Below, in pieces: positions 47,471 to 58,914 of a stretch of 64,000 nucleotides of DNA. Every line of letters starts with the position of its first letter. Within the stretch, counting starts at the first letter, position 1. The position numbers and the translations under genes are program-made. The notes below the pieces were generated by a model. The model did no database searches, was not told the DNA's origin, and worked only from the letters and a program-made list of their open reading frames with translations. Origin of the DNA: Serilophus lunatus (taxonomy: Eukaryota > Chordata > Aves > Passeriformes > Eurylaimidae). The stretch is from assembly GCA_013399895.1 (NCBI GenBank), contig VXBA01001023.1:1147309-1211308 (forward strand). Reading direction: 5' to 3'.

Positions 47471-48004
47471 GTGCTGTTAACAACCCCTTTGCAGTGAACA
47501 GGAGGATCCTGCAGCCAAGAGCACATTATGGTGACAATATTACTGTCAGCATTTGCTGTTTTTGCTGTGCACTACGCAAGAAATACCAAAGAAAAACACG
47601 GATATAGAGAGAGATTCAGCTGGGAAATCTGCAGCCATGTTGAGAGCTGTTGTTCTGGAAATACAGAAACAGGAATTACATGGAAATCTACTTTTAGGAA
47701 CCAAGCCTTTAATTCCTCCCTGGTTCTCTTGTGGTATCACTACATGTAATATGCTGTTGCAATGAAAGGAACTGGGACAGAGAGGGGCAGATACAGGAGA
47801 GAAACAAGGCATGAGGTACTTCACATCCTTGTGACATAAACCCTTAGAGACCACAGACAGCTGGTGCAAGAATCAGAGACACAATCCAACATAGCCCCCT
47901 GCTCTGCTTTCCACATCATTAGCTGGGTACTGAGGAGAAGGTAGTTAAAAATGTCTTTTAAAATAGCTTTAAGGATTGGAAATCTGATAAGGCAAATACA
48001 AGTG
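47471..48004. other. Non-coding DNA (possible 3' UTR)
   Basis: Contains two short overlapping frames and no recognised repeat. It would be 3' UTR if the exon candidate at 47388 and the poly(A) signal at 48171 belong to one transcript. Confidence 0.3.
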
Positions 48005-48041
48005 GCAAAGCTCCACTGACGTCAGTGAGACTTATATAAGG
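48005..48041 (+). promoter_or_regulatory. CRE palindrome followed by TATA-like motif
   Basis: CACTGACGTCAGTG (48014-48027) is a perfect 14-bp palindrome centred on a consensus CRE (TGACGTCA, CREB/ATF). TTATATAAG follows 5 bp later. The palindrome probably descends from an ancient repeat ('ccactgacttcagtgg'), in which a T-to-G change could create the CRE. A promoter role is unproven. Confidence 0.25.
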
Positions 48042-48170
48042 GAAGATTTTGTAATGGTAAAAGTAATACTGGAACTGAAAAGTCCTGCACACTGAACAAG
48101 GAAGTTTTTCAGGTTAACCTCAACACAAGCCACAGATTTGTCCTCAATACAATTTCCCCCTTGCCCTGCA

Positions 48171-48176
48171 AATAAA
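48171..48176 (+). terminator. Possible polyadenylation signal
   Basis: AATAAA with a GT-rich stretch (CTTTGTGTGTAC, 48211-48222) about 35-45 bases downstream is the usual vertebrate cleavage-site arrangement. It lies 700 bases after the stop of the candidate terminal exon at 47388. AATAAA alone is frequent by chance. Confidence 0.25.
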
Positions 48177-48429
48177 AACTGAACTTGGACTATTTCTGCA
48201 AAAACTGTCACTTTGTGTGTACAATCACACAAACATAATTCACTGCTAAGATACTCATTAATAGGTAATTGAGATGTTAATACAGAATGATATTTTTAAA
48301 TGTGAATTTCTAATTTCTACATATGAGAATTTTAATGAAAAGATGTGACTGTGAAATGCAGTACATTTAGCCAGCCCTGGAACAATATGGTGTGAGAGTC
48401 TTTCTTCCTTCGTACAATTCTTCTTTTCA

Positions 48430-48600
48430 GAGCCATCAAGTAAGTTGGTGTGAATTAACACTGGTCATTTCAAATCAATGGGAAAAAAATGGAGCTATGC
48501 CAAATGACATCAGTGAAGGATCCAGCCTTTTGACTTGGAGTTATCCTCAGTTAACACTGGTGTAATCAGAAAAAGGCGACATTTACTCCTCTGCCCAATG
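48430..48600 (+). mobile_element. Two adjoining ancient amniote repeat remnants
   Basis: The first reads TTGGTGTGAATTAACACTGG, then TCAATGGGAAAAAAATGGAGCTATGCCAAATGACATCAGTGAAGGATCCAGCC, parallel to 'ttggtgtaaattagcat...tcaatggagctatgccaatttacatcagctgaggatctggcc'. The second reads GGAGTTATCCTCAGTTAACACTGGTGTAATCAGAAAAAGG, parallel to 'ggagttactcctgatttacactggtgtaactgagatcagaatc'. Both are fossil. Confidence 0.6.
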
Positions 48601-49174
48601 AAAATAGCCTGGGTATTGGCTACATTCAGAGAACTGCCTGAAAACATTCCACAAACCATGAATTATTCAAAGTATTAAACAAATAATTGTGACTAGTAAA
48701 TAAATATTTGAAAGTAATGGCTGGTTCATACACCATTCAAACATAGTGTAAGGGGGAGATATTCATCACATGAATTACCCATTAAGAATTATTGGCTCAG
48801 CTCTACTTATAACTGATAAACAGTCATGTGGATAACAGGGCAAGTGTTTGGCACGTCTCCTGCTTTCATTCCCAGCAATATGGCTTCCTTTTCAACAGAC
48901 ACATAAGCTCAATTATTTATCCCCCTTCTACTAGAGAAATGAACTGCCTTCCATGCACCTGAAAGGCAAGAGCTAGAGCGCAGTTTCCCCAATCCCTACT
49001 TGTCTGGTTAAATTCCAGGTCAGCAAACAGCCCTCTGACAGAACCACATTCCTGCTGTAGTTTCAATTACCTAAATTATTCTTCACCTCCTGTCCTAAGC
49101 ACGGGCATATTTTTGATGGCCTGAGCTAGGAAATGTGAATGCAAACTGCTACCAGATGTAGAGAGGAAGAATGA
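48601..49174. other. A/T-rich non-coding DNA
   Basis: The stretch 48650-48790 contains several ATTATT/AATAATT cores and no repeat similarity, and may be a conserved element. No open frame of interest is present. Confidence 0.35.
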
Positions 49175-49345
49175 TTTCATATCGGAGGCACTGGCCTCCG
49201 AGTCAAAATACCCAAGTCTCTGCTGTGGCACAGGCTTTCTGTAAGCCACTTAGGCCCAAATCCCCCAAGGTATTTAGGCTTTTAACTCCTGTTCATTTCA
49301 GTGAGAGTTAAAAGCCTAAATACCTCCATGGATCTGGGTTTTAGC
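49175..49345 (+). mobile_element. Ancient SINE with well-preserved hairpin tail
   Basis: A diverged tRNA-like/CORE part (GGAGGCACTGGCCTCCGAGTCAAAATACCCAAGTCTCTGCTGTGGCACAGGCTTTCTGTAAGCCACTTAGGCCC) leads into a palindrome with perfect 20-bp arms at 49269-49288 (starting GGTATTTAGG) and 49305-49324 (ending CCTAAATACC) around a 16-base loop. Outside the arms, CCCAAATCC and GGATCTGGG also partly pair. This matches the 'cccagatcctcaaaggtatttaggcgcctaactccc...' palindrome widespread in reptile genomes. Confidence 0.7.
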
Positions 49346-50389
49346 CTCTGTGGTTGTACCTACACAGCATGAGGGTATCCATAGTACCAAGCAGGCACAT
49401 CAGAGCTGACTCCTGACACCCTGGCTCTGGTAGAAGAGCAATATCGCACTGCTGGGCTACTATTCAGCCAAGAGTGGAATACAATATGATTGTGGATCGC
49501 CCTTTCCACAGCATTCCCAGGAGATAGCCTGGGTACCTCCAAAATCCCTGCACTTTGGGTCCCAGCCTGCCTTGTTGGGATACAGGGAGAATGAGGACAT
49601 CCCATGGGATTCACATGGTGGGCAGCACACTTTAAAGCACAGGCAGCACAGTCTGCTTCTGCTGGACAATTCTACAAATTCCATTCTCATTCAGCTTCCA
49701 CTCACCACAGAAAGGCAGGAGGGGGCTGTGCAACGTGGTCCCAGTTAAATATCCGGCATCTTTCGCTTACAACACCAGTACAACATCTGACTGCGTCTCT
49801 GAAGAGAATTGGAGCAAATGGTTAATGTGCAGTTATGGCAGTTAAAAACAGAAATGCTTTGCTGCTCCTCTGTTGTCAGTTTTGGCAAACAGCACTGGGG
49901 AAGCCAAACACTGATAACATTGCTTTATTGTTCGTGTAGGTCCCAACCTTAACATGCTACATCTGTATCTTCTGTCTCAAGAAGTTGCTTTCTTTTCATC
50001 AAACACATTCCAGAAGTCAACAGTAAAAGCACTGACAAGAGACAGCAGATTGATCCATTAACTCTCACTCACTGCTAACAGTTCCTTGGCTGAAACTGGA
50101 CCCTGCATTCCACTTGGGAAGATTTGGTAAGTTCAAAATGTAAACACACTCTCAGGATTTGGTTACTGCTCTCATACACTGCAGCTCCTGCCTCGGCGTA
50201 GCAGGAGGTGCTGGGAATCTCTACAGGTGCTGTACCTTTTATTTTATACATTCCTAATTAAGTAACACACAGGACAGGCCCAACGAGTCCTGTGTGCCTC
50301 TTGCTAATATTGTACTACATTCTCAGTGCTAATCAATGTGGTTGCAATGAGGGATATTACAGCACACAGCTCGTTCTAATATGTCTAAC

Positions 50390-50421
50390 AATAATAATAA
50401 ATAATAAATAATAATAATAAT
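50390..50421. repeat. (AAT)n microsatellite
   Basis: Interrupted AATAAT/AATAAATAAT run of about 32 bases. It may be polymorphic. Such A/T-rich trinucleotide tails often end MIR-like SINEs, but none is recognised upstream. Confidence 0.85.
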
Positions 50422-51314
50422 GCACTCTCTGCCAGAAAAGATGCAATTAAATGAGCACATATTTTCCCTTTGCAGGCAGGCCCTTAAGCATCTTCCTTTT
50501 AGCAGCAGATAAAATGAAACCTCTGTTGTGGCTTTGCAAACCAAATTCAAACCCAGCCTGTATTTTAAGTTAAATTTATCTGACAATGCTCCTTTGTAGA
50601 ACTATTATTCTCCACCCATCTGACCAAAGCACACGGGGTCTCTGCTCAGTGACCAACCCTCCAGCGCCCTGTAAAAACACGGCACAACCCGGCACTTCTC
50701 ACACATCCGCTCCCAAAGCCCGTCTCCATATGTGGCTCTCTGCCCCCCTCTGCTGACTACCACCGTCGGTCCCGGTCCAATTCCTGCATCCAGGGACTCC
50801 GCCTGGGGTGCTGTTACCCTTGGAGAGGTGACAATACACGCAGGATGCTGGCTTATCCTGGGAAGAAGCTGATTTTTCCTATGCAGCAGCTGGACAAACA
50901 GGGTTTTGTCCAAGCAGGCCTCCGAGTTCAGCTTCTGCATTGCTCACAAAACAGAACAGGGTTTTGTGCCATGAAACTTGACGTGGAGGCAAAACATGGC
51001 TGCAGTATTCCAGCCAATCCCTTCACACAGGGATTCTCCAGGATAGTCACCTACTTCAGCTGAAAAGTTACTGCTTTTCATGATTTCACTTTTTTTTTTT
51101 CTATGCAATAGAGACACTTCCCAAAGAAAATGAACGCTTTTCAAAGAAACACACCTAATCAAAAAAGCCATGGTTCTGAAAACCTTGCTTTCAGTGCACA
51201 CATGAATCTGCCTCTTCCTGCCCTTGCTTTTCCTGCAGACTGTGGGACCATGTACAGTCCTGGGCCCATGAGCAGAACCTGCAGAGATTGCAGTGGGGAA
51301 ATGCCAGGAGCTGC

Positions 51315-51375
51315 TCCACTGACATCACTGGGATCTGTGCCACTGATTTCAGTAGAACCACGAGTTCATGCAGGA
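51315..51375 (+). mobile_element. Ancient amniote repeat remnant
   Basis: GCTCCACTGACATCACTGGGATCTGTGCCACTGATTTCAGTAGAACC keeps two copies of the CCACTGA(C/T)TTCA(G/A)TGG-type motif in the spacing expected of the palindromic amniote repeats seen elsewhere in this window. Confidence 0.45.
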
Positions 51376-53671
51376 CTATGCTGCCACTGGACTCAAGGTT
51401 TAATTACACAACTCTTTATTGACTTTCTAGATTTCTACAAGGCTGATTTCCCTCCATCCTCACTCCAAGGTTTAGTTCTCACTTGTTACAGGGCCCTGTT
51501 TGAAAGCTTTGCGTTCCTTATGCTTCTCTTCTTCCTTTGGTGCTGTACAATCACAGACACAGCTCCCTATTCCATGTTATACCTGTGCACACATCACATA
51601 CATTTACATCTTAATGCTTCAGTTTTCTCTCCTTTTTTGTCTCAAGTTTCAACCTTTTTTTGCCCTTGCCTTGCTTTTCTCTTCTCCATGATCAGGTCTG
51701 ATGTATTTAATACTCCTTTGTTACACAGGTCTATAAGCATATCCTGATCTAGGGAAAAGGATTTGTTGTTGTTGTTATGGGTCTGGGTTGGCAATTTGGT
51801 CTGTTTCCAAGTCATTTGGGCCTTCTGGAATAACCATTAAGAAGTCATTCACCTGCCAGATCCATCTCTGCTTGCACAGAGAGATGTCCTGCACATTCCA
51901 ACTGCAAATCCTTCAGGATTCACAGCAGTGAGAGCAACGGGATCTGAGTTTAGACAGGACTGGGGCATCTCCACAGGAATTCTGGACAGAGAACTTCCAA
52001 CACCTGAATTTGCAGCTGTGACTTTGTCTGCCCTGCAGTCATAAGCACAACACCACCACACTGACCAGCTTCCATCTTGCTCCTCTGGATCCCTTAAGCA
52101 ATGGAGACACAGTGTTCAGGCCCCAGCTCCTGAATATGCACGTGGCATCCTGGGCTGGCTTGTCCATCCTGCCCCAAGCCCTGTAAAGATTAAAGCTGGC
52201 TGTCATTTGATTATCCTGCAATCAGCTGCTGAAAATACTGCACTGCACTTCTACCTGACATGAAGAAAAACGCCGCCAGCTGCAGCTGAGTTACGTGTGA
52301 GCACAACTAATGTGAAATAGGAATAAAGTCTGGAAGTACCTCAGTCTGTAACTGTGCTGTAGCAGAGGTAGAGCATCTGCAAATTCAGACCCATAGCATG
52401 GTTATGTATTTTACCTGCATACAGAAGTGCAATACTAAGGAAGAGAAAGGCAAGAGCAATTTGGACTCCTCACTTTTCAGAGGCTACACTGAGAGGGGCT
52501 CTGAAAGCTGGAGCCTTTGAGGACATCTCAAGTCTCAGACAGAGAACTTAAAATTGCAAACTTCTCATCATCTTTCCCTACATTTACAAAAGCCAACACA
52601 GGGATATAGCTGACAAAAAAAATAGCTTCCTTAATGTCTGACTTGATTATTCAGGGACATTTTCAACATTAGAATTATGAAAAAAAATTAAATCCAAGCC
52701 CTTGTGAATTGCTGCTGACCTGCTACACAACTGCTTAGTGTCACATGCTCAAAATGGTCCAACAATGTCCATGTTCGCAGGGCTGCGTCAAAAGCTTCAG
52801 TGTCTCACTTTGGCTCAACAAGTGTAAGTTTGGATACTTATTTAAAAGCTGTTTGTATCCCTTAGTCCATGAAGCCAGGCTGAAAATATTGTTGGAATAA
52901 TCCTTCTCATGAGGTCTCCAATAATACCTCCATCCAGCTGGGCTAGAAAAACACTGGGAGCAACCTTTCCTCATTTTGCCTTCCAGTTCCAGCTGAGACC
53001 CGGAAGAGCAATATTTTGTAAGCAGGACCAGCAGTGGGAGAAGGAAAAGTTTGCTAAGTCTTGGTAAACATATCTGCCTGAGCCAGCACTGAGTGCCTGT
53101 CTCTGCACATACCCAAAGTCCAGAGAACCACAAACAAGTGTAACTGGCTACACAAATCATACATTCTCTTGATAGAAAAATACAACTGCGTATGTGCCTG
53201 AGCCTCTGCTCTTAAGTAATTGAGGAAAATAAGTCCCTTTTAATTTCAAAAAGCTCCCAGCTGTGTCCTTAGTAATTAAGATAGCATGGATGCAATAAAT
53301 CAGTACATGTGCCAACCCACAGAGGTCAAATATAATCAGGCAGCAAATTATAGTAAACATTTATGAATCTCTTGTATACGGCACATGACCCCACCCACTC
53401 TTTTTGGCACAGAGGTTTGCTGTTGATTGCACTGGTCCTTCTGGCATTTCATGTCCTCATGCAAGTCATACCAAGTAGCCTCCCTGAAATATTGTACTTG
53501 AACATGATCAGACTCATTTTAATCATTGTGTGTATTTTAAATGATGACTAACACACTGAGAGGATGAGAGAAACCAAAATGGTCAGGGAAGCTTTTTTTA
53601 CAAGAGGAACAAGGAACATGTAAATTGAGGTTTCTATTTAAGCAACAAGAAACTCGATGCAGGGGAAGGAT

Positions 53672-53960
53672 GGTCTTGCTGCTGGAGCACAAGGCTGGGG
53701 TGTAAGACCCTGCTAACCCCCAGCATGTTTCCAGGACAGCGCAGAAAACCCACAGCAGAGTGGGACCAGAGTTCCTCAGCCTCTCCCTCTGGGGAACAGG
53801 GGTGATTATGCTTTCTTACCCCATCCTTTATCTGTCTTGCCCATCTACCCCCGAAAAAACCTTTTCATTGAAAGGGACTGTCTTCAATTAGGTGTCTGTG
53901 TATGCTTAGCACAATAAGGTGCCAATTTTAGCTGAGCTCCCTGAGTGCTCCTTGCTGGCA
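53672..53960 (+). mobile_element. Near-full-length MIR-like SINE
   Basis: Head: GGTCTTGCTGCTGGAGCACAAGGCTGGGGTGTAAGACC. Body: CTCAGCCTCTCCCTCTGGGGAACAGGGGTGATTATGCTTTCTTACCCCATCCTTTATCTGTCTTGCCCATCTACC. Tail: GAAAGGGACTGTCTTC, then TGTGTATGCTTAGCACAATAAGGTGCC. This follows the ancient amniote MIR-like element from tRNA-like head to 'gggactgtctctt...tgtacagcgcctagcacaatggggcc' tail in correct order. The part after the head is most diverged. Confidence 0.8.
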
Positions 53961-56714
53961 AATGAAACAGGCATTTACTGCAGGGTTAATGACCAACTGA
54001 GATTACCTGATCTTATTATTTCATTTGTACTGCTGTCACACCTAAGAGCAGCAGCCACAGACCTGAACCTGTTCTGTGTTTGCATTTAATGCATACAGNA
54101 CTTGCACAGAGCCTGTCCCAGGGAATGCTTTTCAGATACATCTGCCAGTGTGACAGCTTCAAGTATCTCCTTGTGCCTGCTCAGATTAGATCTAGATAAC
54201 ACCCTGAGAAATGCTGATGAGAGCCTGATCACAAGGAAAGTGAGAAATATTTCCTACCAGAAGGTTCAAAGAAACAAAAACATTTCCTGTGTTTTTAAAT
54301 GCAGTAATGCCCTACCGATATTTTTTTCACAGAAGGAAAAAGTAAAGCCCAAATAAGAAAGATCAAGGAAACAATCTGATATTTTCTCTTTAGACAAGCA
54401 ACTCATTTTGATGGAATTTCAGAGCCTTTATTGCGGTTGACTTGAGAAAAAACACTCCTACTGTATTTCCCTGTAGAAAGCTTTGACATCAAAATGTCAG
54501 AGGCTTCTACACACAAGTGCAGAAAGTTTGGGGCATGAAATCCCCCCCTAACCACGATCCTGACTTCAGTCTCAAGCCCTTGAAGCTCCTCTTGCATGTT
54601 GCAGTATCTGAGAAGCCTAATTCAAGATAGTACGTGCTGCTTTCAAGGAGACTTTGGGTGCGGAAGTGGAGCTTCTGGTAGAGGATGAAAGAGATGGAGA
54701 TGTGAGATGTCCTGTGTTATGAGCCATTTCCCTTCCCTGTGATGGCACTGATCCTTCAGAGAGACTTCTTTACTTCTAGTAAAAAAGTTTTTCAAAGGAG
54801 GTTCCTTACCAACTGCAGATGAAAGGACAGGAGCTGGCATGAACACCCTGTCAGCATCACTGCCTGTTTTATACTTTGCACGCACCTGGAGCATCCTGGA
54901 ATACAAGAGAAACCACCTGTACACCTTTGGTTACCAGAGAAGTTCCCAGAGCAAGTCTGGGACTCTTAAAAAACTGGCATCTTGCCAAGAAGTCACAGAC
55001 AGCAGGAGTTAAGTACTTTCTCCCTTGCCTTCCTCAAACTGGAAATAGACCCTGCAGCTTCATTTGGCTTTTGTATGCAGAGGTGCAGAACAGAGAGAGC
55101 AGGGACTGAACAGGAGACTCATCCTGCCACTACTCAGCTTTCCATAACTATCAAATAATGATACTTTCTCAAAAGGAAATCCACTCTATTTAAATAGGCA
55201 GCAACAGAAAGAGAAAATAATGGTGTGGCCTTCCATTCCACCTTACATTGGTACTTCCTTACAGTTAAAACCACCTTTCAGGCAGAACACCTTCCCAAGT
55301 ATCCAAGTGGATAAAAGCTGGGGAAAAGGAAGATCTGTGAGGAAAGCAAAGAATCCTGTTAAGAAGGGATATCACAGGGTGTTCTCCTAGAGGTCTCACC
55401 ACATGCTGTTCCTCACCCAAGGCTCACCAAAACCCAGATTCCATGAGCTTGGAATATTACACAAGAGAGGCCTGCCCAGACATCCTTTTGGAAACAGTCA
55501 GTCCCTCGAAATGAAGGAATTTGGTCTGACTAAGAAATAATTTAAAAGTTTCACAGAAATAGGCTGTGAGAGAGAATATTGTAAAACATCTGATACCTTC
55601 TTAACACAATTGCTCGAAGCTGTTGATCTAAAATATATTATGTATTTGTAGATACGCAGCAAATTCCCTCATAAGGGTGATGGATGTGCCCCATGAGGAC
55701 TCATGTTCTCATCATTGCCTTCACTGGGAACAAGATGTACCTGACATACATTTTAAGAAATCATGGCAGGTTTTATTGGCACACTTAATATGGATGATAC
55801 ACTGGACCATATAATTTTCACAAAACTATATCATTTCTTAGATTGTAATTTCTATCTTGTGCCACGTGAACCAGTTTAAAGATAATGAATTGCCAGCCCC
55901 ATAATCTGGGAATGTCTAGACTAAGTATCTTCCAAATTACCCTAAATGCTTGTCTTCAAAATTTTCAGGAAGCTATGCTGAAGTTTGGGAGTTAAATTTG
56001 ATAGGCAAGAAGGCAGAAACCTCTCTGCCAATTTTATTTTGAAGACATTTACAAGCACCTTGTGAATGCAAATGGGTGCAACAATCTTGGCGGAGATGAT
56101 CAGAGCTGCTGTTAAAAAAAAATCTAAATAGTTGCAGATAATGAAGCATAGAAACATGAACCTGAATAATGACCAGTCAAATCAATATCCAGAAGGTGTT
56201 ATTTATAAAATCTCATCATTTTTAACCATAGGTATGATGGGAGAAGTTTGACTCATGGCTTCTTAATGCTTTGGGTCAGGAAGAATAATTGACAGTTGAA
56301 GCGGTTGGAGTGAGCTGTACTCACTTTAAAGTCAATCAAGTGTCTACCTGGCAATTAGCCGGGGATCCTAAAACTAACAGCTCAATGGAATCCTGTCTGT
56401 GACATATTACTATTCACATGGACAAGCCGAGGTCAAGGAGAGGACTAGTGTCACACAGGTGCTTCCAGCTGGTTCCAGTAGGAAGAAGGGCAGCATTTCA
56501 GCGGGCAAACAGGTTAGAAATGGGTCCTGCTCTCTCTTGCAAAGGACAACTAGATTCAGGATTAATGAAATGTTCCTTGCCCTGGAAATCAGCCCCAAGC
56601 CTGCAGATACTGCTGATACAAACACCAGCTCCCCTCCCTCGACACGATAATGCTCCTCTGGCAGTTGCAGCCCCACGGGGAGGAAGGTTTGTCCCCAGCA
56701 GGACCCTTTGGTAG

Positions 56715-56732
56715 AGCAGCAGCAGCAGCAGC
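56715..56732. repeat. (AGC)6 microsatellite
   Basis: Six perfect AGC/CAG units. It codes for a poly-leucine or similar run only in chance frames, and no exon surrounds it. Confidence 0.85.
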
Positions 56733-57658
56733 AATGTGGCTTCTGTTTCTGTAACCCTGACCAAGTCCAGAGCTGATTATGTTTACTCATTGAGTGAAGG
56801 AGACTTCGGCAGGATCTGATAGTCTTTTCCAGCACTGCTGATTAGACCTGGGCAAGACTTCTGTTGAAGGAACTTGGCTTCTTCCACTAACACAATTCAA
56901 CTGCTGGCAAAATTCTGGAGTTCCCATTGAAAACTCAATTTCAATGAAAACCCTAAACTAAACACGCTGATTGTGCATCAGAAAGTACCTTTGATTGAAA
57001 AAATGAAACATCATTTCAGATGTTGAAACTCTCCTTTATAATGGATCTTGCTTTTTCTTCTTGTTGCAACCTTTTCACAAAAGAAATTGAGACAAAACAT
57101 ACATCAAAACTAGCAGAGTAAAGGATTTCCATGTGGAAAAACACAATTCAAAAAAGGCATCTCTAAAGCAGTCCTGCTGTTCATACATGTGGAGACAAAG
57201 CAGCATTAGTAATATTGCTAACATTTAGGAGACATGGATATCATTCATCTTGGGATCTTGAAGAACACGCTTTTTTATTCAGAGAACTTAGAACTTTGGA
57301 ATATATCCATGAAAACTAGATGAAAATTAAAGAAAAAGTAATAGTGAATTAAAATCCATTGGACTTGACTGTGGAGCTCAAATCAAATATTCCCTCCTAG
57401 GAAGAGGAAAGGCATTACAGCCTGGCCAACTGTTATTTGGAAATAGAATTGTAATTGTGTATTGAGTTCTTATCTTAGGATGAGGTAATCCACAGCATGC
57501 TGATGAACGTTTATCAACTGGGCTGGTAAAGCCCCAGGGAATGACAAAGAGGAGAAAGAATGGGAAGGAGACACCTTGGCTATGAAACACTCCTTGCTAC
57601 AACAAGAAACAATAGTGTGCAAGAGAGACACTTCCTGGGACAAGATGCCTTGCTGAGG

Positions 57659-57690
57659 TACATCACTCCAGAGATACATCACTCCAGAGA
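57659..57690. repeat. Exact 16-bp tandem duplication
   Basis: TACATCACTCCAGAGA occurs twice head to tail (57659-57674, 57675-57690) without mismatch, so the duplication is recent or selected. Confidence 0.9.
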
Positions 57691-57760
57691 TAAGAGTGTT
57701 TCCAATGACAGGTCAGGGCATTGAAACCACAGAAGTTCCTGCAGCAAGACACAAGGTCTT

Positions 57761-57816
57761 TCTGAGGTTTATATTTAAATTTTATGAGGTTTGTATTTAA
57801 GGTTTCTGAGGTAAAG
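57761..57816. repeat. 22-bp tandem repeat, 2.5 copies
   Basis: TCTGAGGTTTATATTTAAATTT (57761-57782), TATGAGGTTTGTATTTAAGGTT (57783-57804) and the partial TCTGAGGTAAAG. This lies about 100 bp after the 16-bp duplication, so the locality seems prone to replication slippage. Confidence 0.8.
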
Positions 57817-58914
57817 TAACTCTTGCTTCAGATCAGCAAAGTGCTTCTCAGGTAAAAATGGTTAAAACAACTTGTTACAGAAAGCAAGTACTAAGCCACT
57901 CTTGAATACCAGAGACCTGCAAAATCTTATAAAACAGACACCCAACCCAGCACATGCCTCCAAATTTCTCCATGGGTTTTCCATATACTTGAATCACTAA
58001 TCCTCCAGCTAGAAGCTTATCAAAGCACCACACCTCAACATTTTAGTTCTTATTTTCTGGCTTCTCTTAAATGACTAATTATAATCTCCATAAGTAAACA
58101 ACAAATTTATTTCAGATCTGCTGCTGGAGTCAAGCTCTCCATAGGAAGGGAGTCCAAATTCCAGTCTCGGAGAAGGAATAAATGCTATTCCCACTCAAGC
58201 CTACCAAAAAGGTTCCTGGGATAGAAAGAGCACAAAGGAGAACTACAGAGAGATGTTAGAATCAAGGCAAGGAAAGTTTCATGCTCAAAGCATTTCTTTT
58301 CAAAAAACCTTTGGCCAGTGATGGTTGGATTTTTCAGGAAGCATTTCAAGAGCAGAACAAGAATGGACAGCATCTCAAAACATGTGCTGCTTGTATTGCT
58401 GCCCATCCTTTTTCAGATGGAATTTTGCACACTACTCCCACAACTAAATCTGATAATCTTTGCTTTAATTCGTAACAGAATTCTATCCAATTTCTGCAAC
58501 TTCTGTGCAGCCTTCCTTTGACTCAAATGGTAAAAATCACCATTTCCAAAGAGGAGTATGGATGTCACATTAATTAATAAAACACATGCAGATGTGGAGG
58601 AGAATGCTTTCCACACCTTCACCTACTGAGCAGGGCACTCTCATACTGGATGAAGGCCCTTCATTGGTGCCATCCCAGAGGGTGCACAGTGGGCACAGTC
58701 TCATTACACTCCCCATGATCAGAGGAAAACCCTCAGCCAAACTCTTGCTGAGAATTCACTGACTGAAGTGCCATGACCTTCAATTCCCTGGTGCCTGACA
58801 TAACAGAGTTTAAACGGTCTGAGGTTTTATAATGGAATTATCCTGTTTTGGACATCCTGACCTGAGACCTACTGTTTCACCAGAGATGATCTTGTTCAGA
58901 CGTATGTTCCCTCA

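Larger units (their letters stand above)
49346..53671. other. Non-coding DNA
   Basis: Mostly unique. The stretch 50620-50810 is relatively CpG-rich (about ten CpGs) but too short and weak for a clear island. The 205-codon frame at 51130-51747 runs through an ancient-repeat remnant (51315-51375) and is read as chance. The upstream part of 52250-53360 has no recognised feature. Confidence 0.4.
53961..58914. other. Long non-coding stretch
   Basis: No gene is recognised. A single N at 54099 marks sequence uncertainty. It contains several short tandem repeats listed separately. The stretch 56900-57340 is A/T-rich. The open frames at 56410-56835 on - and 56418-56714 on + overlap and have no domain. 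Confidence 0.4.

Noticed and set aside
50620..50810. Second CpG island
   Set aside because: CpG density is raised, but the stretch is short, with no GC box and no exon beside it.
51130..51747. 205-codon plus-strand frame
   Set aside because: Passes through an ancient-repeat remnant and T/C-rich sequence; composition is not protein-like and no domain is recognised.
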